Origin: Hetaerina americana | Taxonomy: Eukaryota; Arthropoda; Insecta; Odonata; Calopterygidae | NCBI GenBank assembly: GCA_022747635.1 | Contig: JAKTNV010000009.1 | Location: 4,152,564-4,216,563, forward strand | Reading direction: 5' to 3' | Length of the DNA stretch: 64,000 bases | In this document: positions 21,834 through 31,756 of the stretch, in pieces | Layout of the letters: every line of letters starts with the position of its first letter | Position numbering within the stretch: position 1 is the first letter of the stretch | Translations under genes and position numbers: made by a program | The notes under the pieces: model-generated | Databases searched by the model: none | Seen by the model: only the letters and a program-made list of their open reading frames with translations | Told to the model about the DNA's origin: nothing

Positions 21834-22761
21834 CAGGGTCGCACCCAAAAGTGGTAGGACTGATTTTCTCTGGCGCGAGCGGAGTGGTGGAGGGGGGTCT
21901 GCCTGGCAGGGTAAGGTGGAGGGGGCTCTTAGCAAAAGACCGACACCAACCTTAGTCGCCTGCGGGCTGTCGTTGAGTGAGGACACCGTTTTCGGTGAAG
22001 CAAGTTTTTTGTCCGCGTCGGAAAACAAAATGAATCTGAATTTAGAGCAACGTTATTCCATGTAGTTTTGTGCGAAACTTGGGAAGAAGGCAACTGAGAC
22101 CCTCGATATGATCAAGCAGGCTTATGGGGACACTGTTTTAAGCCGTTCCACAGTATTTGAGTGGCACAAGTTGTTTAAAGAGGGTAGGGAGCTCGTTGAA
22201 GACGACCATCGCTCCGGACGGCTGTCGATGGCAAGAACCGACACGAATGTGGACAGAGTGAGGACACTGCTGAACACAGACCGACGCTTAACCAGTGAAG
22301 AAATTGCAGACCAGTTGGGTCTGTCTGCATCCAACGTCCAACGCATTATTTCACAGGATTTGGCCATGCGCAAGGTGTGCGCCAAGATGGTGCCGAAAAT
22401 TCTGCCATGGCGCGCTCGTCGTCAGACAGCTCCTGGCCAAAGACGGCGTTGCCACGTTGCCGCACCCGCCCTATTCTCCCGATCTGGCACCACCGGACTT
22501 CTTCTTCTTCCCCCTGATGAAAAGACAGCTCAAGGGACGATGTTTTGACTCGATAAAGGCCGTTCAAGAGGCTTCGACGAGGGTCATCAACGGCATCCCC
22601 AAAGAAAATTTCCAGCGGGCGAACGGGGAATGGGAGCAACGTTATACTAAGTGTGTAGCAGCTCAAGGAGCATGCTTTGAAGATTATTAAGTCGATGTAA
22701 GTATATCGTCAATAAAATTCTTGTAAAAAAATCAGTCCTACCACTTTTGGGTGCGACCTTG
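21834..22761 (+). mobile_element. Younger mariner derivative, 928 bp, 34-bp TIRs
   Basis: The left TIR begins CAGGGTCGCACCCAAAAGTG and runs 34 bp. The right TIR is its reverse complement with a single mismatch. TA is duplicated at 21832-21833 and 22762-22763. The TIR quality shows recent origin compared with the host element. The interior is a transposase with its central third deleted (next entry). Confidence 0.95.
22029..22690 (+). pseudogene. Mariner transposase with central deletion
   Basis: The N-terminal part begins MNLNLEQRYSM at 22031, then a stop, then continues in the same gene through IKQAYGDTVLSRSTVFEWHK, LFKEGRELVEDDHRSGRLS and the second helix-turn-helix (LTSEEIADQLGLSASNVQRI). 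After AKMVPKI (about 22.40 kb) the text jumps and shifts frame to AKDGVATLPHPPYSPDLAPP, then DFFFFPLMKRQLKG, with a normal C-terminus (GACFEDY, stop at 22690). The first two catalytic blocks are missing; only the third (DLAPPDFF) remains. It is non-functional but may still show DNA-binding homology. Confidence 0.9.
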
Positions 22762-22999
22762 TACATCGACTAGTGACCGGAAACATGGGCGTGAGAAAAG
22801 TGTTTGTGGGGGGTTAAGTGCCGCGAGTGCTCTCGGACGAACAAAAGGAAACTCGCACGCGGATCTCTGCCAAGAGCTTCTCGACCACGTGATGAGTGCG
22901 GATCCAAATTTGTTAAACGATGCCCAACCAGACTTCTTCCTCTTCCCCCGTCTCAAAACCGTGCTTAAAGGGCATCACCACGGGCCGGTGGAAGCGTTA

Positions 23000-23912
23000 C
23001 GAGGGCGGTTCAATAAGTACCCGTGTTAGAAATGAAGAAACCATTTTTTCAAAAATATTTTTTTTATTTTTCAACGTAGTCCTCTTTTAAGAGGATACAC
23101 TTCTCCCAACGTTCCATCCATTTTTTTAACCCCTCCAAAAAATAGGATTTGTCGAACTCTCCAAAATACGCCTATCTCTCGGCGATAACTTCCTCCTTTG
23201 AGCTAACTTTTTTCCCGCGAGACATTTCTTCATGTTAGGGAATAAGAAAAATTTGCAGGGAGCCATATCGGGTGAATACGGGGGGTGCGGCAGCAATTCA
23301 TAACGTAGTTCATGCAATTTGGCGGCGACAACTCTGGATGAATATGTTGTCCACCCGCGTTTGAGCAGTCGCGGCACCCATCGGGCCGACAATTTTTTCA
23401 TCGCCAACTGATCATGTAAAATACTAATTGCCGTTCCGGACGACACACCCACGGCCTCTACTACTTGCCGCGCTTTCGTACGTCGATCAGCGAGAATCAT
23501 GGCGTGGACCTTTTGAATGATTTCCTCGGTAACCACGTCTGCCGGGCGTCCTGGTCGCTCCTCATCAAAAACAGCTGTTCGCCCACGTTTAAATTCGTTG
23601 ACCCAATATCTAACTGTGGTCATAGATGGCGAAGTGTCCCCATAAACAGCATCCAAATTTGCTTTTATCTCCTCGCATTTCTTCCATCCAAAAACAAAAA
23701 GCGAATTACCGAACCATACTGCTCTTTTTTCATCTTAGCGAAAATCACGAAACACGTCATACTCGAATGGCTGCCAAATCCAAAATAACCTTTAAATCAG
23801 TCTAAAATTTGTTTCACCGGCGTTTGGTAGATGGCAGCACACAATGATAACATAAACTTCCCTCAGGAACGCCCTTTGTCGTCAAACACGGGTACTTATT
23901 GAACCGCCCTCG
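23000..23912 (-). mobile_element. Younger mariner derivative, 913 bp, perfect 28-bp TIRs
   Basis: The left TIR begins CGAGGGCGGTTCAATAAGTA and is 28 bp long. The right TIR is its exact reverse complement. TA flanks at 22998-22999 and 23913-23914. The transposase remnant is on the minus strand. It is inserted in the old mariner derivative; identical TIRs suggest it is the youngest or best preserved DNA transposon in the window. Confidence 0.95.
23126..23790 (-). pseudogene. Mariner transposase, catalytic core deleted
   Basis: The main frame 23126-23656 reads MDAVYGDTSPSMTTVRYWVN, EFKRGRTAVFDEERPGRPAD, then a second HTH (ARQVVEAVGVSSGTAISILH) and LAMKKLSARWVPRLLKRG. It then jumps to VVAAKLHELRYELLPHPPYS and PDMAPCKFFLFPNMKKCLAG. 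Both the first catalytic block and the HQDNAP block are absent. Upstream (to about 23790) the N-terminus continues in another frame (YGSVIRFLFLDG), showing a frameshift near 23.66 kb. Confidence 0.9.
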
Positions 23913-24094
23913 TACAACTGGCCGCGACAAGGGCGCTCTAGAATCATTCCGGGCGACAACGCCTTTCAGATGACATACGAGGCGTGGGCACACAAAGGTG
24001 CCACTTTGAAGACTTACGAGTAAAGAATGTATCGATTCTAACGATGAATTTTTTTGTTATCGATTCAGTTCCACTACTACTCTTGGGACGGACA

Positions 24095-24749
24095 TTGACA
24101 AAAGAAAAATAAATGAGATGGCCCTAACCACCCGATTTCGCAATTGGGTTAGTCGCCACCGAGTAAGGGCCGCTCGCCTTTGCCGTCGTGCTTCTCCGCT
24201 GCGCCGACCCTCGGATTGAACATGCCTCCCGTTCGCTTTGCTACGGGATGAAGTCATCTCGGGGTTCGGCGGTCGTCGCCCACACTTCCGCCTCTCGGAT
24301 CTCACGAAAAGTACCCATGCGCCCGGATCGCGTCTCAACCTCAAAGCGTCAAAAGCTCAATCTCCCTCTCTCCCTCCCTCCCTCTCTCTCTCCCTCCCTC
24401 CCTCCCTCGCTCCCTCCCTCGAGCGAGATACGCTGCAGCTGGTCCCTAGCTCGTTCGGGGAGTGAGTGGGCGACTTGCAAACTTTCACTCACGACTCGGG
24501 AAGTGGGGATCCCGAGGCGCTCTCGGAAGGGGGGCGAAGAGAGAGAGGGGCGGGGGTGGGAAAGGGGTGGCGATATAGTCTCCCCAGCATCATAGCAGTC
24601 CTCCGCCTCCACCACCCCCGGGCCTCTCGTCTTTCGCAATCTCGCGAGAGGGCAGTCGCTAAGAAATTAATCTGGGGAAAGCACAATAACTAATACGAAT
24701 ATCCCAAAAGTTTCTCTGCCTTCACCGGCACGTCGGGGATAAGTGTAAA
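24095..24749. other. GC-rich unassigned block with a CCCT-rich microsatellite
   Basis: A pyrimidine run of CTCC/CCCT repeats spans about 24357-24423. The flanks are GC- and CG-rich with overlapping chance ORFs on both strands. No gene recognised. Confidence 0.6.
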
Positions 24750-24957
24750 TCTACATAATACCCTGCAAGCCACCGCTCGGGGGTGTGGCGAGGGGTGTTA
24801 GGTCACCATCCGTAAAAAGAATTAAACCAACTGCAAAAGCAACAAATTCATGCCAATCAACATCCGCAGAGTCATATATTTTTATGCAAAAGCCATCACG
24901 ACTTACACAAATACAAATACATGAAACTTCAACTATGTAAATAACTGAAAGGAGTTC
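24750..24957 (-). mobile_element. CR1-like LINE tail
   Basis: The reverse complement ends in GCTTGCAGGGTATTATGTAG and includes the GTGTGGCG...GGTGTTAGGTCACC region typical of the family A 3' UTR. Non-coding. Confidence 0.75.
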
Positions 24958-25029
24958 GGTCGCTATCTTTCCACGCGGTTTTTGGTGTTTGGCGGGGTGT
25001 GGGTGCATGATATAATAAAGGGAATATGA

Positions 25030-25108
25030 GTATGGTGGCTGGTGACCTACCACCCCTGCCACACGTCCTAGCAACAACGGCTTGCGGGGTATTGTGTTGA
25101 TTTAATAT
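25030..25108 (+). mobile_element. CR1-like LINE tail, short
   Basis: Forward-oriented tail: GGTGACCTACCACCCCTGCC, then CGGCTTGCGGGGTATTGTG. It faces the 24.75 kb tail, so two tails lie in inverted orientation. Confidence 0.7.
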
Positions 25109-26003
25109 TTCTATAGAAAAGGGCTGTCGCACTCCTGCTCTTATCGTAATGATGATTCTTCAAGAATCTGGCGAAATTCCCTGAACTTCATCTCTCCAGA
25201 GCTGGTCCCTGGCGAGGGAAGAACTTCCCTGTAAAAACCACTTCGGGCCAACCAGTGTGAATGTGTGTATTTGTAGGTCCCTGAATACGGTCCCTGTTCA
25301 ATATAGGACTGATTTCCTTGAAGTAATCCTATTCAGGAAACACCACTCCTCCCCCCTCCCTTTTGTAAATGTAATCGTTCTAATATTTTGATATCACTGG
25401 AGAGCGAGATTAATTTTCCCCGTCAATCACCAATCACAATATTTCCCCTCCTTTTTTCTTCCTTTTACAGGGGTGTAAAAAACCCTTTACGGCTTGAGGA
25501 AATATTATTAAATATAATCAATCTAGTAAACAATGCGATTTTCAACGTTCAATTTTCACGTTGTCGGTGTTTTCCGAAATCCCGCTACGTCGCCGCACTG
25601 CAGGTTGACTCCGAAATGCATTCTCATTTTTAAAAATATTTGTTAACTACTCATTTCTGGTAATTGAAATATCTAACCTCCTTAGAAATTCCTAAAGATT
25701 CTGTGAAAACCAACTATCTGTCGTTAACATCAGTAAATACTCTAATGTGATGAACCTAAGCAACGTTATTTCATAACAGTTACATTTATTTGTTGTGGAC
25801 ACGCCAATGAGGGTGCTCTGCTAGCGGAAGTGGCGATAATTGCTCCTAACAGGGCCATCTATTACGCATGTGTGCCAGTACTGTGTTGTTAGATATAAGA
25901 AGGAAATTAATTCTAAGGAAAACTATCTTAAAATTCAACCATAAAAGAGATTCCTACAAATTAGCGACTTCTATAATTAAAACCACTCTCCCTTTCATGG
26001 ACT
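25109..26003. other. Unassigned intergenic sequence
   Basis: No gene. A short stretch near 25.84 kb (ATTGCTCCTAACAGGG) resembles the RTE 5' region at 26.04 kb and may be a decayed partial copy. Confidence 0.4.
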
Positions 26004-26260
26004 ACAACCTTGACGTGGTGGCCCTAAGAGGAGCAGGGATGATTGCTCCTGGGAGGGTCACCAACGAGAGATAGGTCGAAGGTTAGGAGCCAGACGAAAG
26101 GTAGTCCACGCAGCGCCTGTTCATCAGTGAGGCGGCTGCAATGGCGTCTGATCCCAGTGGGGCGGCCATTGAACGATGGTGTCGAATTAAAAACACCATT
26201 GAGGAAGACAACGGGAAACCAGCTCAATTACTTATCCCGAGGATGTCATGGCGGGCTTGA
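26004..26260 (+). mobile_element. RTE 5' UTR fragment
   Basis: Begins near GACTACAACCTTGACGTGGT and is the reverse-complement counterpart of 50.13-50.40 kb, the presumed 5' region of the 44-50 kb RTE. Shared words include GTAGTCCACG and GTTTCCCGTTGTCTTCCTC in antisense. Non-coding. Confidence 0.65.
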
Positions 26261-26449
26261 GTTTTATCAAAATAAGTCTGCGCGACCAGGGGTGTAGGGG
26301 AGCGACTGTGACCAGTGGCGGAGTAGGCGAGGGTGACGATATTTAAAGAAATGCTCACGCCATCGAATCGAGAGAAAAGAAACTATAACATCATGAAGGG
26401 TGGCACGACAATTAGAGCAGTAACTTAGACTGTTAACGAAGTCATCCCT

Positions 26450-26592
26450 AAGTGTGCATTACAATGGAAACATTTTAGAGCGTAAAAACCATTCACCTCA
26501 CGCAGTCTACCGGACGTCGATGGACCCAGGTTCGAATCCAGGTCGAGGTGAATGATTTTTACACTCTGCAATTGTTGCATTCTAATGCAAAT
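26450..26592. repeat. Foldback element with tRNA-like loop
   Basis: Core arms at 26477-26499 and 26545-26567 pair at 21 of 23 positions and weaker pairing extends outward on both sides. The 45-nt loop contains a B-box-like GGTTCGAATCC. This could be a mutated tRNA-like repeat or a snap-back duplication of it. Confidence 0.65.
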
Positions 26593-26609
26593 TTAGCGGA
26601 TTACTCCGT

Positions 26610-26880
26610 CAAAAAGTTAATTTCGCGATATCTCTCGCAGTTTCTTGGAATGGGTCAAACATTTTTTGGTAATTTCCATTTTGATGCATTTGTGATCCTG
26701 CATCCAGAGTCGTAACACCCACCTACCAGATAATTTCCTGACATCCAATTGCACTGTTAAAATGCGATATGCCCGTTCAGATGACATACCTACGGCTTCT
26801 CGCGCTTTCATTCGGCGAACCCTTATGACCATTTATTGCACTTTTGCATTAATTTCAGGGGTAGTTTTACACCACTATGC
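26610..26880 (-). mobile_element. Mariner transposase remnant (HTH region)
   Basis: The minus strand reads VRRMKAREAVGMSSERAYRI, then LTVQLDVRKLSGRWVLRLW, and in another frame DAGSQMHQNGNYQKMFDPFQ. This is the second helix-turn-helix and following linker of a mariner transposase. No TIRs found. Confidence 0.65.
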
Positions 26881-27299
26881 AGATCGTCATTTGAGCTCTC
26901 CCCACCAAAATCGTTTGTCTACTTTGCAACTGTTTAATATGAAAGGGCTGAGTCCCCATGATCTCCCAGATCTCTTCCCAGAGCACTAATACGTTACGTA
27001 TCAACTCATAAAGGATTACCGATTACTACGCCGGAAATTTGTTGCACTAGCGCTTTTGACTTATATTCCTAAACCTCCGTTATATAGGGTGAAAATACTT
27101 TTGAATTTTCGTTTCAATTTTCAGCTAATTTACTTCTTTTGAATTGACTAAATGCTATTGGAATTAATTTTCGGCATCCGCCCTATATATCATACCATCA
27201 TAAATCATCTTATTCCGTTCGTCGCTAGAGACAATATACGTCGTATTTCTCATCCCGATGTTATTTGACGTCTTAATGATTATCTAACTTCCACTCTGC
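26881..27299. other. Unassigned intergenic sequence
   Basis: Nothing recognised. Confidence 0.5.
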
Positions 27300-27770
27300 A
27301 CTTTCCATTTCATCCTGATTGAATTTTCCTGGAATGTGTCTGTTGCCTGCTGAGCGCGATCATGATTTTCAAATTGCACCTGATCATTCATAATTCATGA
27401 TGGACCTATTCCAGCTCCCTACATCTCGCTTTCCCATCTTTCTCCTTTCTTAACCAGTAGTCTTCAACACCCATTTCCATCTCAATATTACATCTAACTG
27501 CATCCATTCAAACCGCCCACGATGAATTCATCTCAAAAACGTTTCAACCCGCATAGCACTGCTTAGTTTGTTTCTCTTTCCTTCCTCCCCCCTCCCCTCT
27601 CCACACCATCATTCTCAAAACCTCCCGCTTCAACCTCCACCCATCATCATCATTCATCAAAGACCGAGTTTCCGAGCCATAGAAAAATTCACTTTGCGTA
27701 AATATTTTAAATTTTAATTTTGTTCATGCTTAACTCTCCCATCAACTTCTCCCTGTTTTTTCTTTAGGTG
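27300..27770 (-). mobile_element. Possible distant RTE C-terminal remnant
   Basis: The right part (27.60-27.75 kb) resembles the RTE stretch at 38.66-38.80 kb: CATCATTCTCAAAACCTCC, then text like TCAAAGACCGAGTTTCCGAG compared with TCAATGACCACGTTTCCGCG. It is weak and strongly diverged. Confidence 0.35.
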
Positions 27771-27814
27771 CTGAGCCAAACAAAATTATTAAAAGTCGTC
27801 GCAAGGAGGCGTGG

Positions 27815-27985
27815 CTGTGGGTGATAGGTTACCAGCCAATCTACATATATACCCTCTTATTTCCTCTGGCACACCGCGTGGAAAGGGGGCCACCGAACAC
27901 CAATCATGCAACATGCCTGCACGTATCACGAGTATTACGTAGTTGGCAGCTGTTCCTATGCCTACACAAAGAGGGCAAGAAATTC
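27815..27985. repeat. Dispersed repeat R1, copy 1
   Basis: Matches 62.28-62.42 kb with shared words TCTACATAT, CACC...GCGTGGAAAGGGG-type text and CAATCATGCAACATGCC. Unclassified; it could be another LINE tail. Confidence 0.5.
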
Positions 27986-28732
27986 GTTCAAAGAGAACAG
28001 GTACACATTCAATTCAGACACTTATCACCGGCTAGTATTCTAAGCATTCCGGACGGACATTTCACAAATACAAATAGGCTTTACATACATGCGTTCGCCC
28101 ACACCCTAACTTGGCATGGGGGCGCACGGCGGGGTGGAATATTAAGATGCTAGAATTGGAGAGTGTGCTTAGTATGTATTAAACACGCGGTTAGATTCCC
28201 TGCCACCCACTTCCTCGCCACTTGATTAAATCCTCCCATTCGCGATCCCCATGCCCTAAACGCCTTTTTGGTTCTCCCCGCCGCCAGGGAGGGCGCGGGG
28301 GAGAAATCGAGCACTCGGAAGAGGCCGCGAAATTCGGCAACGCTGGTTCAGCAACTACCGGCGGCGCCGCATGCAACCCTCCCCCCCTCGGCCCCACCCT
28401 CATCCGCCACCCGACCCCCAACGCCTCTCCGCACCCACGGGGGGGGGGCGCTGGACCGGCCGGCCGGAGGGTGGGTGGCGAGGGGGCTGGCGGAGGGGAC
28501 CGCGGTTCGATTCCCCGCTGGGGTGTATTCCTCCTCTCTCTCTCTGCCCGCCCCCTCCCCCACCCCAACCCCCTTCAACCCCTCCCGACTACCCCAGAGA
28601 GTCCGCGAAGGCGGCGGTTGACCTTTAAGGGTCGCCTCTCCTGAGAGAGCTCTCTCGTCGGGAGGGAGACAAAGAGCGTCGGAGGAGACGAAGGCAAGCC
28701 GAGTGCGGCAGAGAGTGTGTATTTACGGAGGA
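27986..28732. other. GC-rich block with tRNA-like B box
   Basis: From 28.25 to 28.70 kb GC is high. Near 28.46-28.53 kb a tRNA-like stretch ends in GGTTCGATTCCCC, suggesting a SINE head. Long ORFs on both strands are compositional. Confidence 0.45.
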
Positions 28733-30155
28733 TTTACATCTACAAGGTGGCCCAGAAGCCACCGCGAGGGGGTGTGGCGGAGGGTGTTGGGTCACCATTC
28801 GTAAAAAAGAATAAAACCAATCTACACCCACATGGGTGCATATAATCCATGCAAAACATTTAGAACTTGCACGCATGCAAATAAATATAATATCAACTAA
28901 CACGCATGTGCGCACCTAAGAATTAACCTTATGTCTACGCAGTGCTTAGTCTAGTCCTGACTTGTAAATGAAATGGTTTTGCTTGCGGTTTTATTCTCTT
29001 TCACTTACACCTCCCGCCACACGCCCCTTTGGCGGCCAGTGGACTATTATGCACATGTATGGCTTACACACATGCAAACACATGTACTATCAACTAACAT
29101 ACAAATGCACAACAACGAATATACCTCATATCTACACGATATTTTATCTTCTCCCGACTTTTAAATAGAATGTATTTAATTTAATATTTTTATAGTGACT
29201 TAGTGAAAGTGAAGTGAAAGTTTCTGACTATTATGATTCCTGATTGACCGGAAAAAGAATGAGTATTTGTATATTTATTTATTTATTTAAGAGTTACGTT
29301 GCAATGAGGCGATTTTCCTGGTGGCAACGGTCAAGTTTGGTCAAATATAACTCTTACAACGAAAATTACATACATACGCGCACTAGAAAAACAGATAAGA
29401 GACAAAATATTTTTACATACAATGACACTTCCACATCATATACAAACAAACTTCCACATCACATACAAAATGCCGTCCACATCACACACAAACAATATTT
29501 TAATAACTACAATGAAGTTTATTACCCAGTGGCTGCTTTACATTTGTACTTAAAACTTGTAAAATTGGATGGAAAGGGCTCAAACAAACCTCCAGGCAGC
29601 TGGTTCCAATCAATAATAGTTCTATTTAAAAAAGAATATTTTTTCTTATTTGTTTTTTGCGTCCTTATTTTTATTTTGAAACTATGGTCGTTTTTTCCCT
29701 TAAAGTTAGGCTTTTCTATCCCTTGCCATAAATCTTCCCACGCTTCGTCCTTTTTAACAATTCTATACATCGCGCCTAATCTACTCCTTATTCTTCTATT
29801 TTTCAAACTCTCCCATTTCAGTATATCTAACATTTCTGTGACACTATCTGTTCTTTTGCATATATCTTTGTATCGGAATCTATCTCCCTTATCTTTTTTC
29901 ATTTGTGGCCTGATCTACCTCAGTAGGGTGGGGCCATATTTATTCCTTTAGTGTCATGTTTAAACTCGTTTGCTCCGAACCTCCTGAATCTCCCTTATCT
30001 TATTTCATTTGTGGTTTGATCTACCTAAATAGTGTGGGGCAACAATAATAACTCCTTAAGTTGCTAGTTGTTAAACTCGTTTCTTCTGAATCCTTCTAAA
30101 AGTCTAAGTCTCGCTTGTTCTCCTCGCATCTCAAGTGGCTCCCAGCCTAATTCCC
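28733..30155 (-). mobile_element. CR1-like LINE family A copies, compound
   Basis: At least two family A tails in minus orientation (28.73-28.98 and 29.07-29.27 kb) are separated by a forward tail fragment (about 28.98-29.06 kb). The 3' UTR resumes at 29.87 kb after a nested LINE (29273-29866) and reaches the C-terminal coding text near 30.15 kb. Between 29.88 and 30.10 kb a segment of about 105 bp (CTATCTCCCTTATC to AACTCGTTT) is present twice in tandem. Confidence 0.7.
29273..29866 (-). mobile_element. LINE family D inserted in LINE A, 7-bp TSD
   Basis: A 594-bp 5'-truncated LINE flanked by TTTGTAT at 29266-29272 and 29867-29873. Its 3' end (left) is an (AAAT)n tail in sense orientation. 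The ORF from about 29525 up encodes a reverse-transcriptase C-terminus: SVTEMLDILKWESLKNRRIR, SRLGAMYRIVKKDEAW, then FLNRTIIDWNQLPGGLFEPF and a stop shortly after KCKAATG. This is a different family from A, B and C. Confidence 0.85.
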
Positions 30156-30502
30156 CCAAAATGCAATGGATAAGGAGAGCAGCGCTCTGAGCATGAATGC
30201 GACACCCCGATGTGTTCGGGACAAGAAGAAGAGTATGGGCAGGAGGGAGGCTTTTGAGATGTGGCTGTGTGGCGGAGAGTGGAGAGAATAAGTTGCCCGG
30301 CAAGAGAGGAAGGCAGCCGCTCGTGTCTGAAATGGGGAAGGCGAGGGGAGGAGGTCGAAAAGGAGAGCCGACGAAAAGGCAAGCTGAATCGCGTGTCGAA
30401 TTGAAGAAGAAAGAAATAATGATCGCGCAGAGCAAACAAGAGGAAATTCTTGCACTACATGGACGATAATGGTCGTTGAAGACCTGTTGTTTCACCGTAC
30501 CT
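30156..30502. other. Unassigned, small basic ORF
   Basis: A 90-codon plus-strand ORF (30197-30469) ends in a Lys/Glu/Gln-rich stretch (ELKKKEIMIAQSKQEEILAL) that could be helical. No family recognised and no second copy in the window, so I do not call a gene. Confidence 0.3.
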
Positions 30503-30984
30503 ACCCTAGGCTTTAACACACAGGTTAAATTTACTGCGTAAATTTTAAGTAGATTAATTATCTGAGGATGTTAAGCACATATTGCAGACCCGACTTACTA
30601 TGGCACATCAGATCACCGACGTAAAATCAGTGAGAAAGATAGTAGAACGGAAAAACTTAAAAGTATTTTTTTTCCAACCATTAGAGATCATAATAGACAT
30701 GGCAGCAATCATAATTAAAATTGGTATTGCATACAGTTGTCGATATCCTGCATGTTATTCTTTTTATTTTAGCAGACCCATCTTTTAAACAGTTATGCAG
30801 AATGATTTGGATATGCATATTTATCCCTTTAATGAATACTGTTTCTTGTAAGTACTTTCTTTCGTGTGATTAACATTTTTCGAGTGTGTGATCGAACTAA
30901 ACTTTGTTTAGAGGTTTGGGATTGATTGATGGGATTTATTGGGATTGTGCAAGCATTTATGATGTCCTAACGTCCCCCGCCACG
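30503..30984 (+). mobile_element. CR1-like LINE family C, 3' part
   Basis: Parallels 53.34-53.85 kb: TTATCTGAGGATG, ATCACCGACGTAAAATCAG, TTTCGTGTGATTAACATTTT and the start of the tail (CCTAACGTCCCCCGCCAC). The tail breaks off where the mariner begins at about 30985. Confidence 0.7.
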
Positions 30985-31670
30985 CCAGGGTTCGTCCGGA
31001 AAATAAGTGTACTGAGCTCAGGAAAAAAAATTTATTACACTTTTACATATCTTAAGCTAATATTCCTCAAAATAGGACCCTTGTGAGTCGATACACTTGT
31101 TCCTGCGGCGTTTCCATTCCTGGAACGCTCCCGCGAAGGCATCATCGGGAACCTCTCGAAGACACGTCGTCACGGCCTCTTTGACGGCGTCCAAAGTCCC
31201 GTATCGCGTTCCTTTCAAACTCCTCTTTGTCTTCGGGAACAGAAAGAAGTCCGGTGGTGCCAAGTCCGGGCTGTAGGGCGGGTGCGGCAGCGTTGCCACG
31301 CCGTGCTTGGCCAAGAAGTCCGACACGACAAGCGCGGTGTGAGACGGCGCATTGTCGTGATGCAGCCGCCAGATGTTTTTGATCGCTGGCCGGACGCGGG
31401 CGACTCGTGCAGTATTGTTTTTGGCACATTACACTGCTCTGCTATCATCCGAACACTAAGACGACGATCAGAGTTCAGTACATCGCGAAATTTTCGCACA
31501 TTTTCGTCGGTGAGTGTCGTTGATGGGCGTCCAGGCCGTGGTTCGTCGTCGACCTCTTCTCTGCCCTCCACGAACATCTTGTGCCACCGAAAGATCATGT
31601 TTCTGGACATGGCTGACTCCCCGTAAGCCTGGTTAATCATACCGACAGTTTCGGTAGACGATCTCCCAAG
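30985..31670 (-). mobile_element. Mariner derivative, truncated at a (TA)n run
   Basis: The 3' end (left) begins CAGGGTTCGTCCGGAAAATA. The minus strand encodes INQAYGESAMSRNMIFRWHK, EVDDEPRPGRPSTTL, a second HTH (LSVRMIAEQCNVPKTI), then in another frame the HHDNAPSHTALVVSDFLAKH block and PHPPYSPDLAPPDFFLFPKT, ending GSYFEEY. The first catalytic block is deleted and the N-terminal tip is lost at the (TA)n microsatellite. It belongs to the same subfamily as the 21834-22761 element. Confidence 0.85.

Positions 31671-31671
<1 letters not shown>

Positions 31672-31755
<84 letters not shown>
31672..31755. repeat. (TA)n microsatellite, about 84 bp
   Basis: Uninterrupted alternating TA adjoining the truncated 5' end of the mariner derivative. 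Confidence 0.98.

Positions 31756-31756
<1 letters not shown>

Larger units (their letters stand above)
21328..24094 (+). mobile_element. Old mariner derivative interrupted by two younger mariners
   Basis: Left end GTCTGTACCAAAAGTATTTT and right end ACTACTCTTGGGACGGAC form imperfect TIRs (about 14 of 18). The interior retains broken transposase text: LRYAGRQI and VKLGKIGKETGAIFKAAY at 21.5-21.6 kb, LSDEQKE-like text near 22.83 kb, then PDFFLFPRLKTVLKGH near 22.93 kb. It is split at TA sites by elements at 21834-22761 and 23000-23912. The 55314-56215 copy gives the uninterrupted form. Without the insertions it would be about 0.93 kb, an internally deleted derivative. Confidence 0.85.

Noticed and set aside
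22346..22666. 106-codon minus-strand ORF
   Set aside because: Antisense shadow of the mariner transposase C-terminus on the plus strand.
29244..29951. 235-codon plus-strand ORF
   Set aside because: It runs antisense through LINE D and across both insertion junctions, so it cannot be a real gene.
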